64,000 bases of DNA from an uncultured Caulobacterales bacterium (GCA_903840435.1 CAIMFV010000028.1:36476-100475), one strand, 5' to 3'. Numbered from the stretch's first letter, positions 44,136-53,609 are shown. The notes: a model not told the origin generated them from the letters alone. Program-made: numbers and translations.

Positions 44136-44411
44136 ATGTCCCCAGTTGAAGCCGTCATTTTTGACCTGCTGGCCAAGCTGCCCGCTGGGAAGTCCATTTC
44201 TCCGGACGAGGCGGCCAAGGTCTTGGATGCCGAGGCGTGGCGCAGGCAACTGGGCCGGGTGCGCTCCGAGGCCATTGGGTTGGCGCGGGCCGGGCGTCTG
44301 GTGATTTTGCGCCATAATAAGCCAGCCGATCCCAACCAGTTCCGTGGCGTCTATCGCTTGCGGCTGCCCTTGGCCGACGAGGCGGTCGCGGTTCTGGACC
44401 ACGATGGATAG
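44136..44411 (+). CDS. DUF3253 family protein
   Basis: The protein has 91 residues. The core (AGKSISPDEAAKVLD, WRRQLGRVRSEAIGLARAGRL, FRGVYRLRLP) matches DUF3253, a small winged-helix-like family of unknown function. Its ATG directly follows the acyl-CoA dehydrogenase TAG, and it overlaps the next gene by 8 bases, so it is translated as part of the chain. Role unknown; being next to a uracil-DNA-glycosylase-like gene suggests a nucleic-acid link. Confidence 0.82.
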   Translation: MSPVEAVIFDLLAKLPAGKSISPDEAAKVLDAEAWRRQLGRVRSEAIGLARAGRLVILRHNKPADPNQFRGVYRLRLPLADEAVAVLDHDG

Positions 44412-44997
44412 GCTGGCGGCCGTCCTTGAGCGCATTCGCGCCTGTCGTGCCTGCCAGGCCGATTTCGGCTTTACGCCAAGGCCCGTGGTCATGGTCTCCC
44501 ATAAGACCAAGATCTTGATCTGTGGTCAGGCGCCGGGGCGGCGCGTGCACGAAAGTGGCCTGCCGTTCACGGACCCGTCCGGCGACCGCTTGCGCGACTG
44601 GATGGGGGTATCCAAGGCAGAATTCTATGGCGATGGCCGGATTGGGGTGGCGGCTATGGCCTTCTGCTTTCCGGGAACCTCGCCAAAAGGCGGCGACTAT
44701 CCCCCGCCCAAGCGCTGCGCCGAATTATGGCGCCAAGAGCTGATGGCTGAATTACAACCCGAGTTAATCTTGCTCGTCGGAACCTATGCCCAAACCTATA
44801 GGCTTGGCAAAACCGCCAAGGCGAGCGTGACAGAAACGGTCAGGGCGTTTCGCGACTACGGGCCAGACCTCATTCCCCTGCCGCATCCCAGTTGGCGCAA
44901 TACGGGCTGGCTGCGTCAAAATCCGTGGTTCGAGGCAGACGTGGCGCCCTATGTCCGCCAAAGGGTGCGCGCTATACTTTCACGCGATGCGACCTGA
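44404..44997 (+). CDS. Uracil-DNA-glycosylase-superfamily protein
   Basis: The ATG at 44404 gives 197 residues. ILICGQAPGRRVHESGLPF is motif 1 and LPHPSWRNTGWLRQNPWF holds motif 2 with the His. Two Cys (CRAC) near residue 13 lie in a CxxC arrangement. It belongs to the family-4/5-like or bacterial UDG-like branch; the exact damage is not clear. The window also holds a type 5 enzyme at 29083. It overlaps both neighbours. Confidence 0.84.
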   Translation: MDRLAAVLERIRACRACQADFGFTPRPVVMVSHKTKILICGQAPGRRVHESGLPFTDPSGDRLRDWMGVSKAEFYGDGRIGVAAMAFCFPGTSPKGGDYPPPKRCAELWRQELMAELQPELILLVGTYAQTYRLGKTAKASVTETVRAFRDYGPDLIPLPHPSWRNTGWLRQNPWFEADVAPYVRQRVRAILSRDAT

Positions 44998-46003
44998 TTG
45001 CCATTTTCAAGCCAACCGGCGTCAAATGCTGACCCTTGCCGGGGCGAGCCTCGCCCTATCGGCCTGCGCCACGTCACAGTTCCCGCGCAACATCCCGCCC
45101 CCCGGATTTTCCGGTCCCCGCTTTGCTGGCAAGACTTTTCTTAGCTTCGACGGCGCAGCCCTTCCTCTGGAAACCTGGTTACCGCCCGGAGGCATAGCGC
45201 AGAAGGTGCTGATCGCGCTGCATGGCATGAATGATTATGCCCACGCCTTTTCCGACGACGGCCCGGTGTTCGCCAGGGCGGGGATCGCTTGTTACGCCTA
45301 TGACCAACGCGGCTTTGGTCGCGCGCCAGGCCGTGGCCTGTGGGCGGGTGAAGCGCTGCTAAAAGCCGATCTGAAGGCTGCCGTGCTCGCAGCGCGCCGA
45401 TGTCATCCGGATACGGAGATTATTATCCTTGGCCATTCTATGGGCGGCGCTGTGGCGATCAATGCCTTTGCCGACGATGATCCGCCCTTGGCTGAGCGCC
45501 TCATCCTTGCCGCCCCTGCCGTTTGGGGGTGGGAGAGCCAACCCTTGGTCAATCGCGTTGCCCTGTGGCTAGGGTCTCACCTCGCGCCGAACGCGGTGCT
45601 CAACCCGCCGACCTGGCTGGCTGAACGCCATTATGCCTCCGACAATATTGCCAAGTTGCGGGAAATGGGACGCGACCCGCTGATGCTGTTCGAGACCCGC
45701 ATCGATGCCGTGCGCGGCTTGGTGGATCTGATGCAGCGTGCTTCCGAACGCATGGCCAAGATCAAGGCGCCGATGCTCTATCTTTACGGCGCCCACGACA
45801 CATTTGTTCCGAAGGAAGCTGTGGCTCGCGCGATCACTGGCCTAAAGCCAACCGATCGAAGCGCCTATTATGCCAAGGGTTGGCACCTCTTGATGCGGGA
45901 CCTGCAAGGCGAGACGGTCCGCCAAGATATCATTGCCTATATTGCAGACCGAGCCGCTGCATTGCCCTCCGGCGCGCCTTCGCTCGTCGGCACCCTGGGT
46001 TAG
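44987..46003 (+). CDS. Alpha/beta hydrolase lipoprotein (monoglyceride-lipase-like)
   Basis: The ATG at 44987 gives 338 residues and overlaps the preceding gene by 11 bases. A signal with lipobox LSAC (near residue 27) anchors it as a lipoprotein. The hydrolase core has ALHGMNDYAHAF, the elbow LGHSMGGAVA with the Ser, GAHDTFVP with the Asp, and GWHLLMRD with the His. These fit lysophospholipase/monoacylglycerol lipase. Periplasmic lipid turnover is likely. Confidence 0.85.
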   Translation: MRPDCHFQANRRQMLTLAGASLALSACATSQFPRNIPPPGFSGPRFAGKTFLSFDGAALPLETWLPPGGIAQKVLIALHGMNDYAHAFSDDGPVFARAGIACYAYDQRGFGRAPGRGLWAGEALLKADLKAAVLAARRCHPDTEIIILGHSMGGAVAINAFADDDPPLAERLILAAPAVWGWESQPLVNRVALWLGSHLAPNAVLNPPTWLAERHYASDNIAKLREMGRDPLMLFETRIDAVRGLVDLMQRASERMAKIKAPMLYLYGAHDTFVPKEAVARAITGLKPTDRSAYYAKGWHLLMRDLQGETVRQDIIAYIADRAAALPSGAPSLVGTLG

Positions 46004-46040
46004 TATCTGTCAGTTTCTTTCAGAATCAGACAGATACTAA
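46000..46040. terminator. 12-bp inverted repeat over the hydrolase stop
   Basis: TTAGTATCTGTC (46000-46011) and GACAGATACTAA (46029-46040) are perfect arms around 17 bases. It includes the stop codon at 46001-46003. Located between convergent genes, it may act as a two-way terminator. Confidence 0.5.
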
Positions 46041-46053
46041 ATCCCTCTGTTTT

Positions 46054-46100
46054 CGTTTGTCTTTTCGGAAAAACCGGCTTCCACTTTTTCCTGACAAACG
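46054..46100. terminator. Nested stem-loop between convergent genes
   Basis: CGTTTGTC (46054-46061) pairs with GACAAACG (46093-46100), and inside it GGAAAAA pairs with TTTTTCC. The T-run and the place just after the MFS stop fit a terminator reading from either side. Confidence 0.5.
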
Positions 46101-47504
46101 CTAGATAGCCTCGCGGCTGATGTCGTCACCGGCATCGGCGGGCAGCCTCGCAAAGACCGGAATGGCCAGAAGCGCCGCAACGCCGATGGCAAGGAACGGA
46201 ATCAAGAATTGCCCGGGTGCAAGGTTGGAGTGATTTCCCCGACCTACATGCAACATCAAAGCACCGAAACTGACCCCAAGCCCAATCGTCAATTGTTGGA
46301 CTACAGAAGAAAGCGTTGCCCCGGGATTGACGTCCCGGCCCTGCAATTCGGCGAAGGCAACCGTGTTGACGCCGGTGAAGAAATTCGACCGCATAAAGCC
46401 GATCGCGGCCAAGAGCACGGCAATCGCGAGTGCTGGCGTGTCGCTACGAAAAAAGGCAGGCGCGGTTGTGCCAATGGCAGTCAGGGCACCGCACGAAACC
46501 AACAACCGTTTAAATCCCAGCGTGCGCACCATTTGGGTCGAGACATATTTTGCGGCAAACGCGCCCGCCGCTTGAGCCATGGAAACAAGTCCTGCCTTAG
46601 CGGGGCTCCAGCCCATGCCGATCTGCAGGAGGAGTGGCATCAGAAATGGCCACGCCCCCAAGGAAAGCCGCATCAACCCGCCGCCTAAGAGGCTGGCGCG
46701 GTAGGTGGGCCGGGTGAGCAGGCGCAGATTCAAGATAGGTGTGTCGCTGGCCAAGACGTGGCGGACGAACAGAAAAAGTCCCAAAACACCAAGGAGAAAA
46801 AGGCCAATCATTACTTTGGGCGGGGCAAGGCCAACACCCAAGGTTTCCGCAACGACCTCAAGTGCGATGATGGCCGCCGCCGCTAAGCCAAATCCGAGGA
46901 GGTCAAATTTCGCCACCTCAGCTTTTGGCAGTTCCGGCGCGAGAAAAAATACCGCCACCATTCCGGCGAGGCCAACGGGAAGATTGATCAAAAAGATCCA
47001 CGGCCAATCGGCAACGCTCAGCACAAGACCCGCTAAGGGCGGGCCGATCATCGGTCCCAAAAGGGCGGGCATGGTGAAGGAGGCCATGGCCGAGACCAGC
47101 CGTTCACGCGGCGCCGAGCCAACGACGATCAACCTTCCTACTGGTGTCATCATGGCGCCGCCCAAGCCTTGAAGAATTCGGGCCGCGACAAGCTGGCTCA
47201 AGGAACGGGAACAGGCGCAGGCGAGGGAGCCCGCCAAAAAGACTGCCATGGCGCAGAGGAAAACCCGCTTCGCGCCAAACCGATCCGCCACCCAACCACT
47301 GGCAGGCGTCATGACCGCAAGCGTTAGGATGTAGCTGGTCAGGCAAAGCTTGAGGTGGATCGGATCGGAATGGAAGGCGCGGCTAAGCGTCGGCAAGGCC
47401 GTCGATAAGGCGGTCGAGTCGATAAAGTCCATGAACAGCGCACTGGCGACCGCCAAGGGCGCCAGTCGAGAGACCTTAAGGCGTGTGTCGTTTGCTGCCG
47501 CCAA
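46101..47504 (-). CDS. MFS transporter, DHA2/EmrB-QacA type
   Basis: The TTG at 47504 follows the SDR stop directly (TAATTG), giving 467 residues with about 14 membrane segments. FMDFIDSTALSTALPTLS is the family helix 1 motif D, GWVADRFGAKRVFL is motif A, and LLGPMIGPPLAGLVL is motif C of antiporters. It should export hydrophobic compounds with protons. The operon with the SDR suggests the substrate is linked to it, but this is not proven. Confidence 0.84.
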   Translation of the reverse strand: MAAANDTRLKVSRLAPLAVASALFMDFIDSTALSTALPTLSRAFHSDPIHLKLCLTSYILTLAVMTPASGWVADRFGAKRVFLCAMAVFLAGSLACACSRSLSQLVAARILQGLGGAMMTPVGRLIVVGSAPRERLVSAMASFTMPALLGPMIGPPLAGLVLSVADWPWIFLINLPVGLAGMVAVFFLAPELPKAEVAKFDLLGFGLAAAAIIALEVVAETLGVGLAPPKVMIGLFLLGVLGLFLFVRHVLASDTPILNLRLLTRPTYRASLLGGGLMRLSLGAWPFLMPLLLQIGMGWSPAKAGLVSMAQAAGAFAAKYVSTQMVRTLGFKRLLVSCGALTAIGTTAPAFFRSDTPALAIAVLLAAIGFMRSNFFTGVNTVAFAELQGRDVNPGATLSSVVQQLTIGLGVSFGALMLHVGRGNHSNLAPGQFLIPFLAIGVAALLAIPVFARLPADAGDDISREAI

Positions 47505-48413
47505 TTAGCCGCCGGACATTTTGCGGAAGAATTTTTGCGTCTGCTCGCCGCCTTGGAAATAGTGCTTTTGGCCGTCTTCGCTTTCGATTTGGCTCAAATG
47601 GTCGCGGACGCTTTCCGCCGACAGGCCTTGATCGCCAAGATAAACGCCTTCGGTCTCATAGATGCGCGCGGTGGCAAAAACGCCCGCGCCAGCGGTTAAC
47701 ACCATGCCGGTCGGTGCATCTTCGCTGGCCAAAAATACCACGCCGGGCGTGACGAATTCGGGTTTCAGCTTGTCAAGCATTTCTGGCGGCATCAGGTTTT
47801 CGGTCATCCGTGTGGCGGCGACAGGGCTGATGGCATTGACGCGGATATTGTTCTTCTGGCCCTCCAGCTTCATCGTATTCATAAAGCCGACGAGGCCAAG
47901 CTTGGCTGCGCCATAGTTCGACTGGCCAAAATTGCCATAGAGCCCGGTCGAGGAGGTGGTGACGACGATGCGGCCGTAGTTTTGGGCCTTCATGATCTCC
48001 CAAACCGCCTTGGTCGGCTTGACAGTGCCCATGATGTGCACGGCCAAGACCAGTTCGAAGTCGGCAATCTCCATCTTGGTGAACGACTTGTCGCGCAGGA
48101 TGCCTGCATTGGCGATCAAGATGTCGATCCGGCCAAACGCGTCCAAAGTCTGTTTGACCATGTGGGCCACGCCCGCATCATCGGTGACGGACGAGCCGTT
48201 GGAGATGGCTTCTCCGCCAAAGCCTTTGATTTCGGCCACCACTGCATCTGCCGCTGACGAAGAGCCGCCCGATCCGTCGACTGAGCCGCCCAGATCATTG
48301 ACCACCACCTTGGCCCCGCGACGGGCCAATTCCAGAGCATGTTGCCGACCAAGCCCGCCCCCGGCGCCGGTGACGATTGCAACTTTTCCGTCAAACCGAA
48401 TAGGGTCGCTCAT
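47505..48413 (-). CDS. SDR-family oxidoreductase (MFE-2 dehydrogenase-like)
   Basis: The ATG at 48413 has AAGGGA 8 bases upstream, better than the ATG at 48422. It has 302 residues. The NAD site is VTGAGGGLGRQHALELARRG, then NDLGGSVDGSG, a feature of the MFE-2/hydroxyacyl-CoA dehydrogenase branch. ANAGILRD, Ser in TTSSTG and YGAAKLG give the catalytic triad. It probably oxidises 3-hydroxyacyl-CoA or a steroid-like alcohol. The C-terminal 60 residues exceed a simple SDR. Confidence 0.9.
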   Translation of the reverse strand: MSDPIRFDGKVAIVTGAGGGLGRQHALELARRGAKVVVNDLGGSVDGSGGSSSAADAVVAEIKGFGGEAISNGSSVTDDAGVAHMVKQTLDAFGRIDILIANAGILRDKSFTKMEIADFELVLAVHIMGTVKPTKAVWEIMKAQNYGRIVVTTSSTGLYGNFGQSNYGAAKLGLVGFMNTMKLEGQKNNIRVNAISPVAATRMTENLMPPEMLDKLKPEFVTPGVVFLASEDAPTGMVLTAGAGVFATARIYETEGVYLGDQGLSAESVRDHLSQIESEDGQKHYFQGGEQTQKFFRKMSGG

Positions 48414-48515
48414 GGTCTTCATCCCTTGCCGAGCCGCGAGGCCTCGTCACCACGCTGGTATTGGGGGACTAGTGGCGCGGGGTCGCGGCTCCGTCAAGAG
48501 CGGTCGGCTTTTGGC

Positions 48516-49505
48516 TCAGCTCTTCGCGTTGGCGGCGGGCTTGGCCGGCTCAAGTGTGATGGGCGGGGGGACATGGCCGGGCTTGAGAAACTTCACCAAG
48601 ACCCGTTGACCGATCAGATAGGGCGAGCCCTCAGCCGAGGCCACCACCTCGACCACCCGCTCGTCGGTCTTTTCCGAGGGGTCATCTGACAAGAGCTTGC
48701 GGGCGCCAAATTGGTAAGAACGGCGCACCACCTTGCCGCTCCACGGATGGGTCGGATCGGCATCGGGAACGATGGAGACGGTCTGGCCGACCGCCACAAA
48801 GGGAAGGTCGCTTTCGGCCAATTCCGCCCGCACGATCCTGGCGGTCTTGGGCTCAAGGTCGAACATGTTCGAGACGTTCAAGGTTGAGGCGCCGGAGCCG
48901 GGATTGGCATAGCGCCGCACAATCCGTCCATCGGCAGGCGCCCGAACCGCCGTCAGCTCAAGCTGATAGCTGGTGGTGGCCAATTGGGCTTCAGCGGTTT
49001 TGACGGCGGCGCGTTGGGCTTCGATTTGCGCTTCGGCCTCGTCCAGGGCGTCGCGCTGCTTATCGACAGTTTGGGCGGCGGCGAAATTTTTGGCGGCAAG
49101 CGCGGTCAACCGGTCGAGCTCGCGAGCGGCGGCGCGCTTTTGCACTTCGAGATTGGCGATCTGGGCTCGGGCCTGGGCCGCCGCGGCCCGCTGCTGCTCG
49201 GCGGAGAGGCGCAATTGATCGTCTTCCAGGCGGGCTAAAATCTCGCCCTTCTTCACTTCCTGGCCCTCTTGCACATAGACTTCGCGGACCACGCCTGCGG
49301 TGCGCGCCGCAACCTGGATCACGCCGCCCTCCACATCGATCTTTCCGGCGGCAATGGCGGCATAGGGACTGTCCACCGGCTTGGCGGCGGCCTCAGCCGC
49401 CTTCTTCGCCTTGGCTTGATTTGACATCACAAGGCCTGTGCCGCCCAGCGCCAACAGGCCCAAGACAACCAGCCAAAACAGGGGGCGGCGGAAGATTGCG
49501 AACAT
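48516..49505 (-). CDS. HlyD-family periplasmic adaptor (DevB-like)
   Basis: The protein has 329 residues. An N-terminal membrane anchor at about 8-27, a biotinyl-lipoyl-like half (GVVREVYVQEGQEVKKGEIL), a long alpha-hairpin rich in Ala/Gln/Glu at about 95-180, and the second half APADGRIVRRYANPG. It links the inner-membrane ABC transporter to an outer membrane channel. It is 3 bases after the ATPase gene, last in the permease-ATPase-adaptor operon. No outer membrane factor is adjacent. Confidence 0.9.
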   Translation of the reverse strand: MFAIFRRPLFWLVVLGLLALGGTGLVMSNQAKAKKAAEAAAKPVDSPYAAIAAGKIDVEGGVIQVAARTAGVVREVYVQEGQEVKKGEILARLEDDQLRLSAEQQRAAAAQARAQIANLEVQKRAAARELDRLTALAAKNFAAAQTVDKQRDALDEAEAQIEAQRAAVKTAEAQLATTSYQLELTAVRAPADGRIVRRYANPGSGASTLNVSNMFDLEPKTARIVRAELAESDLPFVAVGQTVSIVPDADPTHPWSGKVVRRSYQFGARKLLSDDPSEKTDERVVEVVASAEGSPYLIGQRVLVKFLKPGHVPPPITLEPAKPAANAKS

Positions 49506-49508
49506 GGC

Positions 49509-50243
49509 TCAGGCTCCGAAGGGCGCGTGCGAGGGCGCGGCGCTTTTCTGAATGTCGTCGAGGATCTTGCCGTCCTCGATATGGATGACCCGGTCGGCAA
49601 AGGCCTCCAGGCGCGGGTCGTGGGTGACGCAGATCACAGCCGCACCGTGTTCGGTGGCGGCGCGGCGCAACAGGCGAATGACGATCTGGCCATTTTCACC
49701 ATCGAGCGCGCTAGTGGGCTCGTCGGCAAACAGGAGTTGCGGGTCCTTGGCCAGCGCCCGCGCAATGGCGACACGCTGCTTCTCTCCGCCAGAAAGTTCG
49801 GAGGGACGCTGGTTCATCCGCGCCTCCAAACCGACTTCGGTGAGGGCGGCCCGCGCCTTTTCCCGCGCCTCCGCAGGGCTTAGGCCCTTATATTTCAACA
49901 CGGTGGTCACCTGCTCCAAGGCAGTGAGGGCGGCGAATAGGTTGAAGCCCTGGAAGATGAAGCCGCAATGGTCGAGGCGAAATCGGTCGATCTTGCCGGA
50001 GGGCAGGGTCCACAGCGCTTGGCCAAGCGCCTGGACTTCGCCGCTATCTGGACGCAACAGCCCTGACAGGGTGGCGATCAGGGTCGACTTGCCCGATCCC
50101 GACGGGCCCATGACCATGGTCACATCGCCATGGCGAGCGGTGAAGTCGACGGTCTTGAGCACTTCTACCCGACCCCGGCCGACCTTGAAGCCTTTGGCCA
50201 GACCGCGCGCAACCAAGGCATTGGTGTTTTTTGAGCCGCTCAT
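49509..50243 (-). CDS. ABC transporter ATP-binding protein (DevA/LolD-like)
   Basis: The ATG at 50243 overlaps the permease stop (ATGA), giving 244 residues; the longer frame is spurious. Walker A is GPSGSGKST at about 46-54, signature LSGGEKQR near 148, Walker B LLFADEPTSALD near 168, and the H-loop is CVTHDPR. It powers the MacB/LolD-type permease. With the adaptor it forms a DevBCA-like exporter, known elsewhere for lipids or siderophores; the cargo here is unknown. Confidence 0.92.
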   Translation of the reverse strand: MSGSKNTNALVARGLAKGFKVGRGRVEVLKTVDFTARHGDVTMVMGPSGSGKSTLIATLSGLLRPDSGEVQALGQALWTLPSGKIDRFRLDHCGFIFQGFNLFAALTALEQVTTVLKYKGLSPAEAREKARAALTEVGLEARMNQRPSELSGGEKQRVAIARALAKDPQLLFADEPTSALDGENGQIVIRLLRRAATEHGAAVICVTHDPRLEAFADRVIHIEDGKILDDIQKSAAPSHAPFGA

Positions 50244-51451
50244 CGCAACAGGTCCGCAGGTTGGCTCTTTTTCAGCACGCCGAGCGCCAAGACGCCGGAG
50301 CCGAGAGCGATGATGAGGAGGAAGATGCTGGTCGAGATGACATTGGCGAGGGGGAAGCTCATCGGAAGCCCGTTCATGCCAGCAAAGCCTGCGACCGCAG
50401 TTACCAGCACGGCGGTCATGGCGAGGCCCGCGACGCCCACCCAAAAGGAGAGCTGTAACACCACCCATCTGAGCGAGCCCATGGACACGCCCAAGGCTCG
50501 CAAACTGGCGAATTCCTTGACATTGGCGAGAATGGCTCCGCGCAGGGTCTGGGAGGTAATGCCCACCCCGATCAAGAGGCCGAGAAACATGGAGAAGCCC
50601 AGCATGATGCCAATGAACTGGTCCTTCATCATCGCCTTATCATTGGCCTTCGACAGGTCAGACCGGGTCCAGGCACGAAAGCGGCCATCGGCAATGGCGT
50701 TCAACTGATCGCGGACCTGGACGGCGCGCGCCGGGTCGCGAATACGCACGAACATCGGCCCCACCCGGTTGGAGGGGCGGGCCTTGCCCAACAGGCGCAG
50801 GGTCTGGCGCGAGACGATCACGCCGGGCTGCATGAGATTGGGATAGTTTGTGGTGATTGCCGCCACCCGCACCGCATGGCCGTCTATGGCCGCCTTGTCG
50901 CCCAGTTTCACACCGAGCCTGTCGAGGGCCGACTTGTCCACCGCCACGGCGAAGGGTTCGGCTAGGGTTAGCCGCAGGTCTTCACTGAAATCCGTCGGCA
51001 AGGTGAGCCCGTCGCGCGCCGTATCAATGGCGGTGATCTGCACCCACTCCCGCTTTTTCTTCTTGCCATTGTCTTGCGCCGCCGTGGCCTTGGCGGCCGC
51101 GTCCTTGGTCGTTCCGTCCTTCGCAGCCTTATCTTCAGGCGCGTCGACCCCGAGATTGGAGAAGAGGCCGTTGTCGTCATCAATGTCCGAAACGGCAATC
51201 ACTTCTGGATGGCTGTAGATCAAAGGCATGACCCGCCGCGGCATGCCGCCGGTATTGATCAACGACTCCGACTTGGCCGGCAAGATCATCAGATCGGCGC
51301 GGGAGCGGTCGATGGTCGCGGTAAAGGCCTTGCCGATGCCGACAAACATACCAACCTGGGCAAGCACCAACAGGCCTGAAAAGGCCAAGGCGACAACGGC
51401 GGCCATGTATCTTGGCCATTCATAGAGGACGGTCGCCAAGGCGAGCGGCAT
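50240..51451 (-). CDS. FtsX-like ABC permease (DevC-like)
   Basis: The ATG at 51451 gives 403 residues. Four membrane segments lie near 15-38 and, in a C-terminal group, at about 275-300, 325-350 and 370-390 in the FtsX/MacB pattern. The large periplasmic domain has an odd insertion of about 33 residues near 105-140, rich in Ala, Lys, Asp and Thr (DKAAKDGTTKDAAAKATAAQ and KKKK). It is the first gene of the exporter operon. Confidence 0.87.
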   Translation of the reverse strand: MPLALATVLYEWPRYMAAVVALAFSGLLVLAQVGMFVGIGKAFTATIDRSRADLMILPAKSESLINTGGMPRRVMPLIYSHPEVIAVSDIDDDNGLFSNLGVDAPEDKAAKDGTTKDAAAKATAAQDNGKKKKREWVQITAIDTARDGLTLPTDFSEDLRLTLAEPFAVAVDKSALDRLGVKLGDKAAIDGHAVRVAAITTNYPNLMQPGVIVSRQTLRLLGKARPSNRVGPMFVRIRDPARAVQVRDQLNAIADGRFRAWTRSDLSKANDKAMMKDQFIGIMLGFSMFLGLLIGVGITSQTLRGAILANVKEFASLRALGVSMGSLRWVVLQLSFWVGVAGLAMTAVLVTAVAGFAGMNGLPMSFPLANVISTSIFLLIIALGSGVLALGVLKKSQPADLLR

Positions 51452-51657
51452 GGAGAGAGCCTTTCGAGCATCCGGTGCAGCGGGGATGTGCTGCATCGCC
51501 AAGCGACAAGGCCGCAATCGCGGGCTAAAGGCTAGTTAAATAAAGGTAAGGGTTGGTGGCGGCGCGTCGGGGTCTGGCGTCGCCCCCTAGGAGACGCTAG
51601 CCATAGGGATGGGGCGGTCTCAGGTGTCGCCCGACAGGTGAGGGGGACGTTTCGCGA

Positions 51658-52941
51658 ATGCCGGGACTGGAAAATCTACAAAGCGCGATCGGCGTCCTTG
51701 CCATGATCGGTTTGGTCTGGGCGCTCTCGGAAGATCGCAAACGCTTTCCGGTACGCATGGCGATTGGGGCCCTGGCCATCCAGGTGGGCTTGGTGCTGAT
51801 CCTGTTCGGCCTGCCGCAGGCAAGAGGCGTGCTTGGGGGAGTAAACGCTGCCGTCGAGGCGCTCGGCGGTTCGACCCAGGCCGGCACGACCTTCGTCTTT
51901 GGCTATCTGGCGGGCCAAGCGCCGTCGCCCTATGCCTTGCAAAATCCACAAGCCATTTTTGTGTTTGCCTTCCGGGTCTTGCCGGTGATTTTGGTGGTCT
52001 GCGCCTTGTCCGCGCTCCTGTGGCACTGGACCATTCTAAAATGGGTGACCCGGGGGTTCGGGTTTGTGTTTCAGCGCACGCTGGGCTTGCGTGGACCGCC
52101 TGCCTTGGCGACGGCTGCGACGATCTTCATGGGACAGGTCGAGGGCCCAATCTTTATTCGCGCCTATCTTGATCGGTTGTCGCGGTCGGAAATCTTTACC
52201 CTGATGGCGGTTGGGCTGTCGTGCGTGTCCGGATCGACCATGGTCGCCTATGTGACCATCCTGAAAGACGTCTTGCCCAATGCCGCTGCCCATGTGCTGA
52301 CCGCCTCGATCATTTCCGCCCCGGCGGGCGTGCTCCTGGCACGCATCCTGGTGCCGTCCGGCGTCAGTGAGGAGCTGGGTGAGGTGCAGGAAAGTGAAGA
52401 GCGGCGCTATGACAGCTCCATCGACGCGGTGATTCGCGGTACCGGAGACGGCTTGACCGTGCTGCTCAACGTTGCGGCGACCTTGATTGTGTTCGTCGCC
52501 TTTGTTGCCTTGGTCGACCATATTTTGAGCGTCCTCCCGCCCATGGGGGGCGCGCCGGTCACGGTCGAGCGCGTGCTGGGCTATCTCTTTTCTCCGCTTG
52601 CCTTAGCCATTGGCGTGCCCTGGGGCGAGGCCCATGCGGCGGGCGGCCTGTTGGGCGTCAAGCTTGTGCTGACCGAGTTCACCGGCTTTATCGATCTCAG
52701 CCAAGGGACCACAGGGGCCCTGTCGCCGCGCTCGAAAATGCTGATGACCTATGCCTTGTGCGGCTTTGCCAATATCGCCTCGGTCGGCATTACGGTGTCG
52801 GGCTTTAGCGTGCTGGCGCCGGATCGTCGCAAGGAAGTCATCGGTCTGGCGTGGAAGGCCCTCACCGTGGGCTTTCTCGCCACCTGCCTTACCGCTGCCG
52901 TGGTGGGCTGCTTGCCATCGGCGCTGTTTCACGGTCTTTAA
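51658..52941 (+). CDS. NupC-family nucleoside:cation symporter
   Basis: The protein has 427 residues with about ten membrane parts. MGQVEGPIFIRAYLDRLSRSE and SGSTMVAYVTIL match the concentrative nucleoside transporter core, and IGVPWGEAHAAGGLLGVKLVLTEF closes it (all within two motifs). It imports nucleosides with protons or sodium. The 206-base space to the divergent exporter holds no evident operator. A GGGGG-containing ribosome site precedes the ATG. Confidence 0.9.
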   Translation: MPGLENLQSAIGVLAMIGLVWALSEDRKRFPVRMAIGALAIQVGLVLILFGLPQARGVLGGVNAAVEALGGSTQAGTTFVFGYLAGQAPSPYALQNPQAIFVFAFRVLPVILVVCALSALLWHWTILKWVTRGFGFVFQRTLGLRGPPALATAATIFMGQVEGPIFIRAYLDRLSRSEIFTLMAVGLSCVSGSTMVAYVTILKDVLPNAAAHVLTASIISAPAGVLLARILVPSGVSEELGEVQESEERRYDSSIDAVIRGTGDGLTVLLNVAATLIVFVAFVALVDHILSVLPPMGGAPVTVERVLGYLFSPLALAIGVPWGEAHAAGGLLGVKLVLTEFTGFIDLSQGTTGALSPRSKMLMTYALCGFANIASVGITVSGFSVLAPDRRKEVIGLAWKALTVGFLATCLTAAVVGCLPSALFHGL

Positions 52942-52981
52942 GTCCAAGCGGGTGACAGAAAAAACGACGGGAGTTGACGCC

Positions 52982-53599
52982 ATGAAGCTCTATGATAGCG
53001 GCCGGGCCCCTAATCCGAGGCGAGTGCGATGGGTGCTGGCGGAAAAGGGTGTCACCGACATTGAATTTGTCGATATTGACATCTTGAAAGGCGCCCACCG
53101 CACGCCTGAATATTTAGCCCTCGTCGGCGTCCCAAGCGTTCCAGCTTTTGAGTTAAAGTCGGGAGACGTGATCACTGAATCGCTGGCCATTTGCCGCTAT
53201 CTTGAAAGCGTCTATCCCGAGCCTAATCTCTTTGGTCGTACAGCCGAAGAAATTGCAGTGATCGAGATGTGGACGCGGCGCGCCGAACTGTTGATGGCAA
53301 ACCCCTTGATGATGCTCGTCCGGCATACCCACCCCGCGCTCGCGGTGTTGGAAAAGCAATCGCCGGAGGAGGCGGACAAGTATCGCACCGCTGCGGAACG
53401 CTCGTTCAAGCTCTTTGAGCGGGCCTTGGCGTCGCGCGAATTTCTTGCGGCGGACCGCATCACCATCGCCGACATCGTCGCCTTCATCGCCCTCGATTTC
53501 TCGCGCATGGCCAAGTTCAAGCTGCCCGAAACCGTCCCCCATATGCTCGCCTGGGCCGAACGGATGCGCGCCCGACCGGCTGTGAAGGCAGGACTTTAG
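52982..53599 (+). CDS. Glutathione S-transferase
   Basis: The ATG at 52982 gives 205 residues. The thioredoxin-like domain (MKLYDSGRAPNPRRVRWVLA) has Ser6/Asn-Pro motif; GVPSVPAFEL and ITESLAICRYLE give the glutathione-binding Pro and Glu-Ser. The alpha-helical C-terminal part includes ITIADIVAFIALDF. It conjugates or reduces using glutathione. The longer frame starting at 52751 is within nupC and rejected. Confidence 0.9.
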   Translation: MKLYDSGRAPNPRRVRWVLAEKGVTDIEFVDIDILKGAHRTPEYLALVGVPSVPAFELKSGDVITESLAICRYLESVYPEPNLFGRTAEEIAVIEMWTRRAELLMANPLMMLVRHTHPALAVLEKQSPEEADKYRTAAERSFKLFERALASREFLAADRITIADIVAFIALDFSRMAKFKLPETVPHMLAWAERMRARPAVKAGL

Positions 53600-53609
53600 G
53601 CGCTCCCCC

